Shown here piece after piece: positions 24,977-31,927 of a stretch of 51,140 nt of DNA. The stretch is from assembly GCF_018207095.1 (NCBI RefSeq), contig NZ_QOCZ01000022.1:1-51140 (forward strand), in the 5' to 3' direction. This stretch comes from Nocardiopsis sp. MG754419. Lineage in GTDB: Bacteria > Actinomycetota > Actinomycetes > Streptosporangiales > Streptosporangiaceae. Positions within the stretch are counted from its first letter, which is position 1; each line of letters opens with the position of its first letter. The notes under the pieces are model-generated. The model was not told where the DNA came from, did not search any database, and saw only the letters and a list, made by a program, of their open reading frames with translations. The translations under genes were made by a program, and so were the position numbers.

Positions 24977-25368
24977 GCGCCACCACCGGCCTCACCCGCG
25001 GCGAGGATCCATTCCAAGATGCTCATCAGTACCGTGGCCAGCACCGCGATCCCGTAACCGATGGCCACACCCGTCAGCGCCCTTTTGGCCCCGTCGATCG
25101 CACCCGGTTCGCCCCCGGCGACCAGCCACCGCACCCCCGCGATCGTGAGAAACAAGGTCCCCAGCGCGGTAGCGAGCACCATGATCACCAGGTAAACCCG
25201 GTTGACCACGGCCACCAGCGGCGCCGCCGTAGCCTCCGCTGGCTCCACCGGTCCCTCGACGTCCCCCTCGGTGGTAGTTGCCCACACCCACGAGGCATCA
25301 TCGGCCGTCACCATGCACCACACCGTGGCCACCAAGACGGCGACCATGATCACCAACAACCTGCGCAC
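24973..25368 (-). CDS. VirB2/TrbC-like small membrane protein (131 aa)
   Basis: GTG at 25368 with GAGAAGGGGG upstream. An N-terminal signal-like helix (LLVIMVAVLVATVWCMVTA), a short acidic loop, and two further membrane helices (VYLVIMVLATALGTLFLTIA and GVAIGYGIAVLATVLMSILE) with a Gly-containing turn (GGEPGAIDGAKRALTG). This is the VirB2/pilin-like pattern, and the position just before the VirB6-like gene is typical. First gene of the secretion operon. Confidence 0.75.
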   Translation of the reverse strand: MRRLLVIMVAVLVATVWCMVTADDASWVWATTTEGDVEGPVEPAEATAAPLVAVVNRVYLVIMVLATALGTLFLTIAGVRWLVAGGEPGAIDGAKRALTGVAIGYGIAVLATVLMSILEWILAAGEAGGGA

Positions 25369-25439
25369 CCCGACCCCCTTCTCAGCACCACCGAGACCTC
25401 AGTTCTTCGAGGTGGCTCGGCGTCGTGGCCCTCTGTCGG

Positions 25440-25486
25440 GGGCCGGTCGGGCCCTTCTCGTGAAGCTCGCGTGGCCCGGCCGGCCC
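25440..25486. terminator. Large hairpin between the sigma-like regulator and the secretion operon
   Basis: GGGCCGGTCGGGCC at 25440-25453 pairs with GGCCCGGCCGGCCC at 25473-25486: 14 pairs, one of them a T/G wobble. The 19-base loop holds a small CTTC/GAAG hairpin. On the plus strand TTTTACT follows; on the minus strand there is no T-tract. It lies 11 bases after the regulator stop, so it may end or slow transcription between the regulator and the transfer genes. Confidence 0.6.
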
Positions 25487-25496
25487 TTTTACTGAG

Positions 25497-26327
25497 TTAG
25501 GAAGCCAATGGCCACGGCGTCTTCGACGCCTCCGGTCGGGCGACTTCGTTGGCGCGGTGCCTGTCTCCAGGCGAAACCGGCGCACTCACCGCGAGGGAAG
25601 GACCGCTCGGGGCCCGGCCGGGGGCCGTGCTCAGCGCGGCGGCGAGTCGGCTCTCGGCCCGCTGGCGGCGCTTGGCCAGGGTTTTGTAGGCCACCCCGGT
25701 TTCGGTGGACAGCGCCACCAGCGAGACCTTCTCCAGGCGGGTGCGGGCGATCAGCTCCGCCTCCGCAGCAGTAACGGTTCCGGCCCGCACCGCGGCCTGC
25801 AGGACCGACTCAGCCGAGCGGGTGGTCTCGGGGTCGTCTTCGAGGTCGGTGGCTTCGGCCGAACCCCACCCCCGCTGTGCGGCGGCGGCCAGGGCGCGCT
25901 TGCGCTCGCCCAGAGCGGCGCGGCGCACCCGGCACAGCAGGTAGTAGCCCAACGCGCCGTGGTCCAAGGTGGCGGTCCGGATCTGGCGGATCGTGAACGC
26001 CACCAGCTCGGCCTCGACGCACTGCGCGCTGTCGGGGTCCAGGCCCCGACAGGCGCGGCCCACACACCCGCGCAGCAGAGGCATCGCCAGCCCCAGAGCG
26101 CCGACCATCCGCTCCTGCGAGCGGCGGGCCGCCCGCATGGTGTGCCGCCAGAGTGCGTCACGCACCAGGTTCGGGGTCGCGCGGTCCAGGAGGACCTCGC
26201 GCAGCTCGAGGAGCGAGTAGGTGCGCCCCTCCAACCACGGGTGCACGTGGGCGCCGTGCAAGGTCAGGTGTGTGGGCGCGATCTCCACAAAGCTGGATTC
26301 GATCTCACGAAGCAGAGAAAGGTTCAT
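25497..26327 (-). CDS. Sigma-factor-like / region 4 helix-turn-helix regulator (276 aa)
   Basis: ATG at 26327 with AGGGGGA seven bases upstream; a longer frame begins at 26369. The C-terminal part reads TVTAAEAELIARTRLEKVSL followed by VALSTETGVAYKTLAKRRQR, which is the region 4 HTH of sigma-70-type and related regulators. The middle is helical (VAFTIRQIRTATLDHGALGY, LLCRVRRAALGERKRALAAA). The region 2 helices of a real sigma factor are not evident, so it may be a sigma-like activator. It lies directly upstream of the type IV secretion genes on the same strand, and the GACTCA array lies in its own promoter region. Confidence 0.7.
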   Translation of the reverse strand: MNLSLLREIESSFVEIAPTHLTLHGAHVHPWLEGRTYSLLELREVLLDRATPNLVRDALWRHTMRAARRSQERMVGALGLAMPLLRGCVGRACRGLDPDSAQCVEAELVAFTIRQIRTATLDHGALGYYLLCRVRRAALGERKRALAAAAQRGWGSAEATDLEDDPETTRSAESVLQAAVRAGTVTAAEAELIARTRLEKVSLVALSTETGVAYKTLAKRRQRAESRLAAALSTAPGRAPSGPSLAVSAPVSPGDRHRANEVARPEASKTPWPLAS

Positions 26328-26383
26328 GTGTTCCCCCTGGAAGTGCCATCGGGATCCGACAAGGACCACTTAAAAGCACCGTG

Positions 26384-26460
26384 GACTCAGGGGTTGCTCA
26401 GAATGGACTCACAGCACGCTCAAACCTGACTCAGACCAGACTCAGAAGTGACTCACTAAC
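26384..26460. repeat. Seven 11-bp phased repeats with CTCA core (GACTCA)
   Basis: GACTCA starts at 26384, 26406, 26428, 26439 and 26450. The two gaps of 22 bp contain TGCTCA at 26395 and CGCTCA at 26417, so CTCA recurs seven times at exactly 11 bp, one DNA turn per unit. The five bases after each core vary (GGGGT, GAATG, CAGCA, AACCT, GACCA, GAAGT, CTAAC), which points to selected protein contacts and not recent slippage. It lies 57-133 bases upstream of the sigma-like gene start. Confidence 0.85.
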
Positions 26461-26510
26461 ACCAATGGAAGGTAAAGCATTTTGCCTTGGAGCACCAACG
26501 GAGGGGCGCG

Positions 26511-26607
26511 TGAGTCACGCGACCAGGAGTGGACTCACAGCCACTACCTGCACATATGCTGGACTCACGAGATGGCTCAGCGACTGACTCAGTGGACTCA
26601 TGAGTCA
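26511..26607. repeat. Second GACTCA cluster, both orientations
   Basis: GACTCA at 26532, 26562, 26586 and 26595, with GGCTCA at 26574, and inverted copies TGAGTC at 26511 and 26601. The last two sites form GACTCATGAGTC (26595-26606), a perfect 12-base palindrome. Spacings are 30, 12, 12 and 9 bp, so less regular than the first cluster. Several copies share a longer TGGACTCAC context. Confidence 0.75.
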
Positions 26608-26974
26608 CCGCGAGTGTTCGATCTAGGGATCTCTGAAAAATTCTTCCTGGACTTCTCCGACACGCACAAGATCACGCCCAGAAAACCACCACGGAAGATT
26701 CTCTGGCGCACCATAATCACCCCCGAAACGACCCATGGAACCGACACATCTCATCTCAGCTGTGAATACACCGAGACTCTTCTCGATCCGGGGTTGTTTG
26801 CAATCTTCTTCACGGTGAATTGACCGATGGGGTGTCGAACTTGCCGTCACAGCAGCTCAGGATGAACACGTTCCACTCTGCGAACACCGAGCATCCTGTG
26901 CCACTCACCGACAAGTGGCTCTTGGTCCTGGAGGGGAGCGGTGGCCCCGGGGTAACCTGTACCAGCCGAACATA
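26608..26974. other. AT-richer gene-free stretch between the array and DUF397 gene
   Basis: No coding frame is supported. Composition is visibly AT-richer than its surroundings (for example CTGAAAAATTCTTCCTG near 26635), and one imperfect palindrome (TTCACGGTGAA) lies at 26810-26820. It could hold a melting region or transfer origin beside the GACTCA arrays, but nothing identifies a nic site. Confidence 0.4.
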
Positions 26975-27013
26975 AGACCGTCCCCGCCCAACACACCTGG
27001 GCGGGGACGGTCT
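26975..27013. terminator. 15-bp hairpin after the XRE-DUF397 pair
   Basis: AGACCGTCCCCGCCC pairs perfectly with GGGCGGGGACGGTCT around a 9-base loop, ten bases past the DUF397 stop in the minus direction. No T-run, as is common in high-GC actinomycetes. Very likely the terminator of this small operon. Confidence 0.75.
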
Positions 27014-27022
27014 GCTTTCGCG

Positions 27023-27202
27023 CTATGCGCCGCGCACTGCCGCCACCAGGGCCGCCCACTCAGGGGCGGGGGCGTCCAGATGGCCCAGATCGCGGTTCTG
27101 CGTGTCGCGGACCGCGGCTCCCTGGTCGGTGGCACGAGCCTCGACGCAGTTGCCGCCTTCACCGTTGCTGTAGCTGGACTTCTTCCAACCTTCGGTCATC
27201 AT
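27023..27202 (-). CDS. DUF397 small regulatory partner (59 aa)
   Basis: The protein begins MMTEGWKKSSYSNGEGGNC and continues VEARATDQGAAVRDTQNRDL, the DUF397 hallmark (W-K-S-S-Y-S, G-G-N-C-V-E, V-R-D), and ends PEWAALVAAVRGA. The ATG at 27202 overlaps the XRE gene stop (ATGA); a second in-frame ATG follows at once. DUF397 genes habitually pair with Scr1-type XRE regulators, as in the whiJ and abaA loci of Streptomyces, where the pair controls development or antibiotic production. It is thought to antagonise its XRE partner. Confidence 0.9.
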   Translation of the reverse strand: MMTEGWKKSSYSNGEGGNCVEARATDQGAAVRDTQNRDLGHLDAPAPEWAALVAAVRGA

Positions 27203-28008
27203 GTGATACTGCCTCGAATCTCTTCCATCCGTGACCGTGATGCGGCCACCGGCAACGCTGAACTTCGCAGGTCCGCGAACGTCCGCTCGTAGCTTGCCAC
27301 GATCTCGGGTCCCCTGAGGGTCATGCCCGTCTTCTGGCTCTCGACGTAGGCAACGGGGTTGCTGTCGGGGGCAGTACTCAGCCTAAACGACCCATTCAGA
27401 CCAACGTGATCCTCGGTCGCTTCAGGGATGACCTGGACGGTGATGCGAGGGCGATGGCTCAGCTTCACCAAGTGGTCGATCTGGGCTGGCATGACGTGGG
27501 GGTTGGAGAACCGGCGCAGGAGAACTGACTCGTCGAGCAACACGACCATCATGGGCGGGTGCTCTCGGTCGAGGATCTGCTGCCGGAACAGTCGCGCTTG
27601 CACTATTTGGTCGATCTTCGCAGGTTGATCGTAGGGGGACGCGAGTTGGCTGATCGCGCGAGCGTACTGTTCCACCTGCACCAGGCCCGGCACGAGACCG
27701 AGGGCGTACTCGCGAATCTCGACGGCCACCTGTTCGTCCTCGGCAACTTCGCGGAAGTACCCGATCATGCCTGTCGGGGAGAACATCGCGTCCCAGGAGT
27801 TCAGTAGCACTCCGTTGGCGTTCAGGGCGGCATCGATTTGTTCTATATGAGACCTCCGCGTCCCTTTCTTTCCTGACTCCAGATCGCTGATCGTGCTCTG
27901 CGCGATCGCAGCGGCCCGAGCGAGCTCTTTCTGCGTCATGCCTGATAGGCCACGGTATTTCAGGAGCAGCTTACCGAAACGCTGCCGAGCAGAATCGCTT
28001 GATCCCAC
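27199..28008 (-). CDS. XRE-family regulator with DUF5753/Scr1 domain (269 aa)
   Basis: GTG start at 28008. The HTH lies at about 22-50 (MTQKELARAAAIAQSTISDL), then a long C-terminal domain with YALGLVPGLVQVEQYARAIS, a motif shared by Scr1/WhiJ-type regulators, and RITVQVIPEATEDHVGLNGS. A perfect 8-bp inverted repeat 30-53 bases upstream (28038-28061) may be its operator. It is divergent from an HATPase gene, making a whiJ/abaA-like layout. Confidence 0.88.
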   Translation of the reverse strand: MGSSDSARQRFGKLLLKYRGLSGMTQKELARAAAIAQSTISDLESGKKGTRRSHIEQIDAALNANGVLLNSWDAMFSPTGMIGYFREVAEDEQVAVEIREYALGLVPGLVQVEQYARAISQLASPYDQPAKIDQIVQARLFRQQILDREHPPMMVVLLDESVLLRRFSNPHVMPAQIDHLVKLSHRPRITVQVIPEATEDHVGLNGSFRLSTAPDSNPVAYVESQKTGMTLRGPEIVASYERTFADLRSSALPVAASRSRMEEIRGSIT

Positions 28009-28037
28009 GTCTCACCACCAATATCGCCGGACTATCA

Positions 28038-28061
28038 GTTCGTATCGCTTGGCATACGAAC
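28038..28061 (-). promoter_or_regulatory. Inverted repeat upstream of the XRE gene, likely operator
   Basis: GTTCGTAT / ATACGAAC, 8-base perfect arms with an 8-base spacer. It sits 30-53 bases before the XRE start codon, where a promoter would lie. A dimeric HTH protein could bind the two arms; autoregulation is an inference. Confidence 0.6.
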
Positions 28062-28303
28062 ACAAACGTTCTATGCGATGAATATAGACCAAGTCTCGAG
28101 AGCAGTGGAAGAGTCGGTCTCAAGCACCTCAGAGCACTCTGATCTGGCTAGATAAGGGAGCTTCTGGCTGGGGGCCGCTGCCCGACAACCACGGGCTTGG
28201 CTGTGGGGCAAGCAGTTGCAGACACACCCCGCCCACGATCGGGTGCGAGCAGACGTCAGCCCGCCCCGGTTGGGAGCCAAGGCGGGCCGAATCCAAACAA
28301 CAA

Positions 28304-28341
28304 AGCTCCGGAGACCGAGATAGAGAGCGGTCAACGGAGCT
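28304..28341 (+). promoter_or_regulatory. Structured leader of the HATPase gene
   Basis: AGCTCCG-GA-GACCG pairs with CGGTC-AA-CGGAGCT around AGATAGAGAG: 12 pairs with a symmetric two-base internal loop containing G-A/A-A, so it could fold as an RNA hairpin. It ends 36 bases before the ATG at 28377. The rest of the 28009-28376 gap holds the operator-like repeat and a GCCCGCC/GGCGGGC hairpin near 28258-28287 but no gene. Confidence 0.45.
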
Positions 28342-28376
28342 GTCACCCCACCCCGAGCTAACCGAGGTGAAGACGC

Positions 28377-28799
28377 ATGCAGTGTATCGCCCCCAAACCC
28401 ACACACACCAGGCTAAGCAACCAAGCCCGCCACAGCTTCCCCGGACTTCCCCACCAGGTCAGCGAGGCCCGCCGCTGGGCCCACCAGACCCTCACCGGGT
28501 GGGGCATCACCGTCCCCGACCATTTCACGCTCGTGGTCACCGAGCTGGCCACCAACGCCATCGACCACACCCACAGCGCAGGCGAGAACGGCCGGTTCAC
28601 CCTCCGTCTCGCGCTCCACACCGACCACATCCGCGTCACCGTCCGCGACGCCGGCCCCCGCCAGGGCCGCAGCCCCACCCGGCGCACCCCGAACCTGTCC
28701 GCGCAGCACGGCCGCGGCCTCGCCCTCGTGGACGCCCTCACCCGCGCATGGGGGCCGCTGAAGATCGGCACTGGCGTCTACGCCGAGGTGAGCCTGTGA
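28377..28799 (+). CDS. HATPase-domain protein, RsbW/AbaA-like (140 aa)
   Basis: ATG at 28377 with GAGGTG six bases upstream. A GHKL ATPase fold of the anti-sigma kinase type (HATPase_c_2): N box ELATNAIDHTHS (about 55-66), G1 box RVTVRDAGPRQG (85-96) and a G2-like GRGLALVDALTRAWG (112-126). Proteins of this kind sit in whiJ/abaA loci with XRE and DUF397 partners, as here. It could bind or phosphorylate a regulator; the partner is unknown. Confidence 0.85.
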   Translation: MQCIAPKPTHTRLSNQARHSFPGLPHQVSEARRWAHQTLTGWGITVPDHFTLVVTELATNAIDHTHSAGENGRFTLRLALHTDHIRVTVRDAGPRQGRSPTRRTPNLSAQHGRGLALVDALTRAWGPLKIGTGVYAEVSL

Positions 28800-29215
28800 G
28801 CAGCCTGCTGTTCTCGATGGTGCCCCTAACCCAGGCCATGCCCCGGCCCACACCCCGCACCCACGCCGTGATGGCCGCCCTGGAAAGCGTGCTGCTCGAT
28901 ACCGGCTACACCCCCCAGGTACACGTGGGCGAGTGGTCGATCGACGCCCGCCTCTACCAGGACCGCCACTGGGAACACGGGCGCCCCATCGGCCACCACC
29001 CCCTGTACGCGGTCGCGCTGCGACTGCACCAACACCACCCAGACCAGCTGGGGTGGCTGGCCGAGTACCCCGCCCGCACCCCCACCGAATGGCCCATGCC
29101 GCCCTCAGCGAAGAGTCTGCGCCGTCTGGCCTTCCTCGGAGACGTCTGCCGACCCGTGCACGTCCAGGACCTCGGCCTCGTGGACCACCTCACCGGCAGG
29201 CCAGGATCCCGATGA
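28796..29215 (+). CDS. Hypothetical protein next to the HATPase gene (139 aa)
   Basis: GTG at 28796 overlaps the HATPase stop as GTGA, so it is translationally coupled. No family recognised. It starts SSLLFSMVPLTQAMPRPTPR, has VMAALESVLLDTGYTPQVHV and GEWSIDARLYQDRHW, then ends in a basic helix region with VHVQDLGLVDHLTGRPGSR. No membrane segment. It is followed by another ATGA-coupled gene, so these are one operon. Confidence 0.7.
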   Translation: MSSLLFSMVPLTQAMPRPTPRTHAVMAALESVLLDTGYTPQVHVGEWSIDARLYQDRHWEHGRPIGHHPLYAVALRLHQHHPDQLGWLAEYPARTPTEWPMPPSAKSLRRLAFLGDVCRPVHVQDLGLVDHLTGRPGSR

Positions 29216-29439
29216 GCCGCCGCATCGACCACCGGTGGCGGATCACCACGCGGCGGCAACGCTTCATGGATCTGCGGTGGAAGGCCGCCACGACAGGTCG
29301 CGGGTTCGTCCTGACCCGCCAGAGGCGCCTGCTCGGGGCGATCTACCTACTCCTCCCGCTGCGTGGACCAGCCGAGCTCTTCTACTGCCTGGACGAGGTC
29401 GAGCACTACCTCGACCGGCACACCGCTCCGGCCTCCTGA
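29212..29439 (+). CDS. Hypothetical small basic protein (75 aa)
   Basis: ATG at 29212 overlaps the preceding stop by ATGA. N-terminal half is arginine-rich (RRIDHRWRITTRRQRF), followed by a hydrophobic stretch LLGAIYLLLPLRGPAELFY too short to be certain as a membrane span and an acidic end (LDEVEHYLDRH). No family recognised. Confidence 0.6.
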   Translation: MSRRIDHRWRITTRRQRFMDLRWKAATTGRGFVLTRQRRLLGAIYLLLPLRGPAELFYCLDEVEHYLDRHTAPAS

Positions 29440-29507
29440 ACCGGCGGGCCGCCGACGCACCCCATACCCGTCCCCCGAACGCGGTGGGGTTTCCTGCGGC
29501 CCACCAC

Positions 29508-29542
29508 GCCCGGGGCCTGCCCGGCTCAAGCAGGCCCCGGGC
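29508..29542 (+). terminator. Intergenic 13-bp hairpin
   Basis: GCCCGGGGCCTGC / GCAGGCCCCGGGC, a perfect 13-bp stem with a 9-base loop, in the gap between the 75-residue and 80-residue genes. No T-tract. It resembles in strength and place the hairpins that separate the paralog array at the left end of the window. Confidence 0.55.
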
Positions 29543-29564
29543 CCCAACACGTAGAAAGTCCCGC

Positions 29565-29807
29565 ATGCTCACCAGGACACACCCCCCGCAGCCCCGCGAA
29601 CTCGGCCCTTTCCGCGTGTTCGCGGTGTTCGCGGGCATGATCGTGACTCTGTTCGACCTGCTGGCCACCGCCATCGGCGAACCGTTCACTGAAGAGGAGC
29701 TGGCCTCCGAACTCGACCGGGCCAGCTCCGGGACTTGGTGGACCTTGGCCCGCCGCGACCAGGCACCTCCGGACTGGACGAGTTGGCAGCACTGGTACCG
29801 AGGGTGA
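29565..29807 (+). CDS. Hypothetical small membrane protein (80 aa)
   Basis: ATG at 29565 with AGAAAG upstream. One likely membrane segment (FRVFAVFAGMIVTLFDLLAT, about 17-36), then an acidic helix FTEEELASELDRASSGTWWT and a tryptophan-rich tail (PPDWTSWQHWYRG). No family recognised. It lies alone after a hairpin and 19 bases before the next gene. Confidence 0.6.
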   Translation: MLTRTHPPQPRELGPFRVFAVFAGMIVTLFDLLATAIGEPFTEEELASELDRASSGTWWTLARRDQAPPDWTSWQHWYRG

Positions 29808-29826
29808 CACCCTCCACGCCTAAACC

Positions 29827-30231
29827 ATGTTGTTCAAGCAGCGTCCCGCGAGGGTGCAACAGATCAAGGAACACCGCGCCCGCTGCCTCACTCGCCGCAC
29901 CTTGTGGCTACCCGCCCAACCGTTGGGCCGGTACGGGCAGTACTGCCTGGCCCGCTACCAGCACGTGAGCGCTGCTGGAGGCACGGTGGATGTCCTGCCT
30001 GTCTGGAAGCTCCACCACCTGGAGCAACAGCGGATACTGCCCGACCTCGAAGTCACACCCGGCGCTGTCTACCTGCGCCGCTACACCCGGGTGAGCTCGC
30101 GCAACGGAGCTTTGCGGATCAGCGCCCCCGAGCTGGTCACCGCGACCACCGCGTTCCTGGGATGGGCGGCCCGCCAGCACTCCACCCCGCTGGCCGACTT
30201 CGCCCGCTGGCGCAACCAGGGGGCCCTGTGA
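29827..30231 (+). CDS. Hypothetical protein (134 aa)
   Basis: ATG at 29827, no strong ribosome site. Soluble, arginine-rich at the start (QQIKEHRARCLTRRTLWLPA), with a middle of YCLARYQHVSAAGGTVDVLP and a helical end LVTATTAFLGWAARQHSTPL. Its stop overlaps the GTG of the STAND-like gene (GTGA), so the two are probably co-translated. Function unknown. Confidence 0.6.
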   Translation: MLFKQRPARVQQIKEHRARCLTRRTLWLPAQPLGRYGQYCLARYQHVSAAGGTVDVLPVWKLHHLEQQRILPDLEVTPGAVYLRRYTRVSSRNGALRISAPELVTATTAFLGWAARQHSTPLADFARWRNQGAL

Positions 30232-30905
30232 AGGGCACCCACCCCGCCGACGCTTCAAGGCCCGCACTCCCCTTCACTCCTTTCACGGCACAGGTGGAGA
30301 ACGTCGATGGCGGCAAGATCGTCCAGGCCTACGAGGCCGGGAACATCACCGTGATCAACACCTATGTGCGACCGCGCCCAATCCAGCTTCCCAAACTGCC
30401 TGCTCCCCCGCCGTACTCGGGGCTGGGGCTGGACACCCTCCTGCGGGAAGCACACGTCGATCAGATCCGGGTCATCGTCCTGCACGGCCTACCCAGGGCA
30501 GGCAAAACCCGGATCGCCGCGCACCTGCTCCACCAACACCTCGACCGCTACAGCAACGGCATCCTGTTCGCCGGCCTTCAGGGGTCGAACCCTGAAGGGC
30601 CCACCGACCCTAACGAGGTGCTCGACCGCTTCCTACGCGCGATCCACGTCAATGCGGACGCCGTCCCCGCAGACTTCAGTGCCCGATCCGCGGCCTGGCG
30701 TTCCTACACCTACGGGCGCGAGGTCGGGGTCCTGGCCGACGACGCCGTGTCCGCGGCGCAGGTGCACGCCCTCCTTCCGGGCCGGCGCCCGTCCGTGGTG
30801 ATAGTGACGGCACGCGCCCCTTTGCTGTCGCTGCGGCTGGACGGTGCCGATCACATCGAGGTACAGCACCCCCACGCCCGACCGGGTCCGGGAGCGGCCT
30901 GGTGA
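30228..30905 (+). CDS. Short STAND-like (NB-ARC type) P-loop protein, probably truncated (225 aa)
   Basis: GTG at 30228, coupled to the gene before. The N-terminal GGKIVQAYEAGNITVINTYV is the kind of linker that precedes NB-ARC ATPases in actinomycete STAND proteins, and VIVLHGLPRAGKTRIAAHLL (about 84-103) is a good Walker A. A Walker B-like RRPSVVIVTARAPLL follows. The protein then stops, without ARC subdomains or repeats. In the next frame the DNA reads TPDRVRERPGDLI, which resembles the expected continuation, so a frameshift near 30865 is possible. It may be a pseudogene or sequencing error. Confidence 0.55.
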   Translation: MKGTHPADASRPALPFTPFTAQVENVDGGKIVQAYEAGNITVINTYVRPRPIQLPKLPAPPPYSGLGLDTLLREAHVDQIRVIVLHGLPRAGKTRIAAHLLHQHLDRYSNGILFAGLQGSNPEGPTDPNEVLDRFLRAIHVNADAVPADFSARSAAWRSYTYGREVGVLADDAVSAAQVHALLPGRRPSVVIVTARAPLLSLRLDGADHIEVQHPHARPGPGAAW

Positions 30906-31148
30906 CCTCATCACCCCCGGCCCAGGGCCGGTGCCCAGATCTCGAAGGCGACGTAGCGAGAACGGGCTCCTACCAGTCGCTCCTGCATTTTCCCGTGCAG
31001 AAACGCGTCGCCCCGACCCCGGTATCGCCACGGCACGTGATCATGAGCGAGATGCCCAGCGTGGTCCGACCTGTGCGAGTGCAACACTTACCCTCGGACC
31101 CCACCGAGGCCGATCTTTTATTCTCGGACGTGAATATCTTCAGCAATC

Positions 31149-31177
31149 TTGACCCTCATCCGATGAATCTCTAACGT
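31149..31177 (+). promoter_or_regulatory. Promoter before the lanthipeptide regulatory genes
   Basis: TTGACC at 31149-31154, 17 bases, TAACGT at 31172-31177. Both boxes fit a housekeeping actinomycete promoter, and the first start codon (31213) follows by 36 bases with AAGGAAAGG between. The 243 bases before it (30906-31148) hold no supported gene, only a possible continuation of the broken STAND frame. Confidence 0.65.
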
Positions 31178-31212
31178 GAATTCCGGATTATGCTGGAAGG
31201 AAAGGCTATTTC

Positions 31213-31407
31213 GTGGCACTTCAGAAGCTTTCTGGTGACTGCAACCGCAACGACTGCCCCGGGGTCTACACGAGCGGCGACGGATCAGTCATCGTTCAGG
31301 GCCCCCTACTGACATCCAACGAAGGGCTGACCTTCTCCGAAGGCGAGGTTGCTGTGCGCATCCCCGCCCACCTGATCGAGGAGGCCGCCCGTGCGCTTGG
31401 AAGGTGA
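31213..31407 (+). CDS. Small protein paired with DUF6879 gene (64 aa)
   Basis: GTG start with AAGGAAAGG upstream. Reads ALQKLSGDCNRNDCPGVYTS then GDGSVIVQG, then GEVAVRIPAHLIEEAARAL. Short proteins with a DC..CPGVY / V.VQG pattern are regularly encoded ahead of DUF6879 in actinomycetes, as far as I recall; the role is unknown. It overlaps the next gene by 17 bases. It resembles DUF397 proteins in size and context but lacks W-x-K-S-S-Y. Confidence 0.65.
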   Translation: MALQKLSGDCNRNDCPGVYTSGDGSVIVQGPLLTSNEGLTFSEGEVAVRIPAHLIEEAARALGR

Positions 31408-31927
31408 GGCCTGGCAGGAGTTCTTCCACTCCTTCCAACGGGAGGCGTTCCGGCTCGAAACCCTGCCCGGTTACACCGTGCCCGAGGAAGAGGACGAGCT
31501 ACGCCAGTTCCTGGCCGGGGTGACCCGCCCGCCTGCGGAGCTGCACACCGACACCTACCTGATCAAGGTGCGCGAACACGTCGAGGCCGGCCGCAGGATG
31601 CGCCGGGTCCACACCCTCACCAGTCCGCTCAACGACCACCTGAGGTTCCAGTTCGAGTGGGGCTATGCCTTCAGTGCCGCGGCGGGCGAGGAGGTCCACA
31701 TCCTCGACTTCGCCACCACCCCGGATCCCGGGCTGCCCCAACAGGATTTCTGGCTCTTCGACGACGAGCACGTGGTGCTGATGCACTACGCTGCCGACGG
31801 CACCCAGACCGGCCGGGAACTCCTTCAGGACACAGACCCCGCCCCCTACGTCCGGTACAAGGACCTGGCCCTGGAACACGCCGTCCCCTTCCCCGAGTAC
31901 TACAAGGCCGCACCGCTTGACCCTTGA
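31391..31927 (+). CDS. DUF6879-family protein (178 aa)
   Basis: Opens with WQEFFHSFQREAFRLETLPG then YTVPEEEDELRQFLAG, a signature of DUF6879. It continues with strand-rich segments including RMRRVHTLTSPLNDHLRFQF and FWLFDDEHVVLMHYAADGTQ. Proteins of this family occur with XRE regulators, including next to lanthipeptide genes. Biochemical role unknown. Start at 31391 overlaps the gene before it. Confidence 0.75.
   Translation: MRLEGEAWQEFFHSFQREAFRLETLPGYTVPEEEDELRQFLAGVTRPPAELHTDTYLIKVREHVEAGRRMRRVHTLTSPLNDHLRFQFEWGYAFSAAAGEEVHILDFATTPDPGLPQQDFWLFDDEHVVLMHYAADGTQTGRELLQDTDPAPYVRYKDLALEHAVPFPEYYKAAPLDP

Noticed and set aside
26384..26607. GACTCA array as a CRISPR array
   Set aside because: Repeats are six bases with five-base variable parts, and there are no cas genes.
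30902..31174. 90-codon frame before the lanthipeptide regulators, considered as a second precursor
   Set aside because: No FxLD motif, no cluster of Cys with Ser/Thr, no ribosome site.
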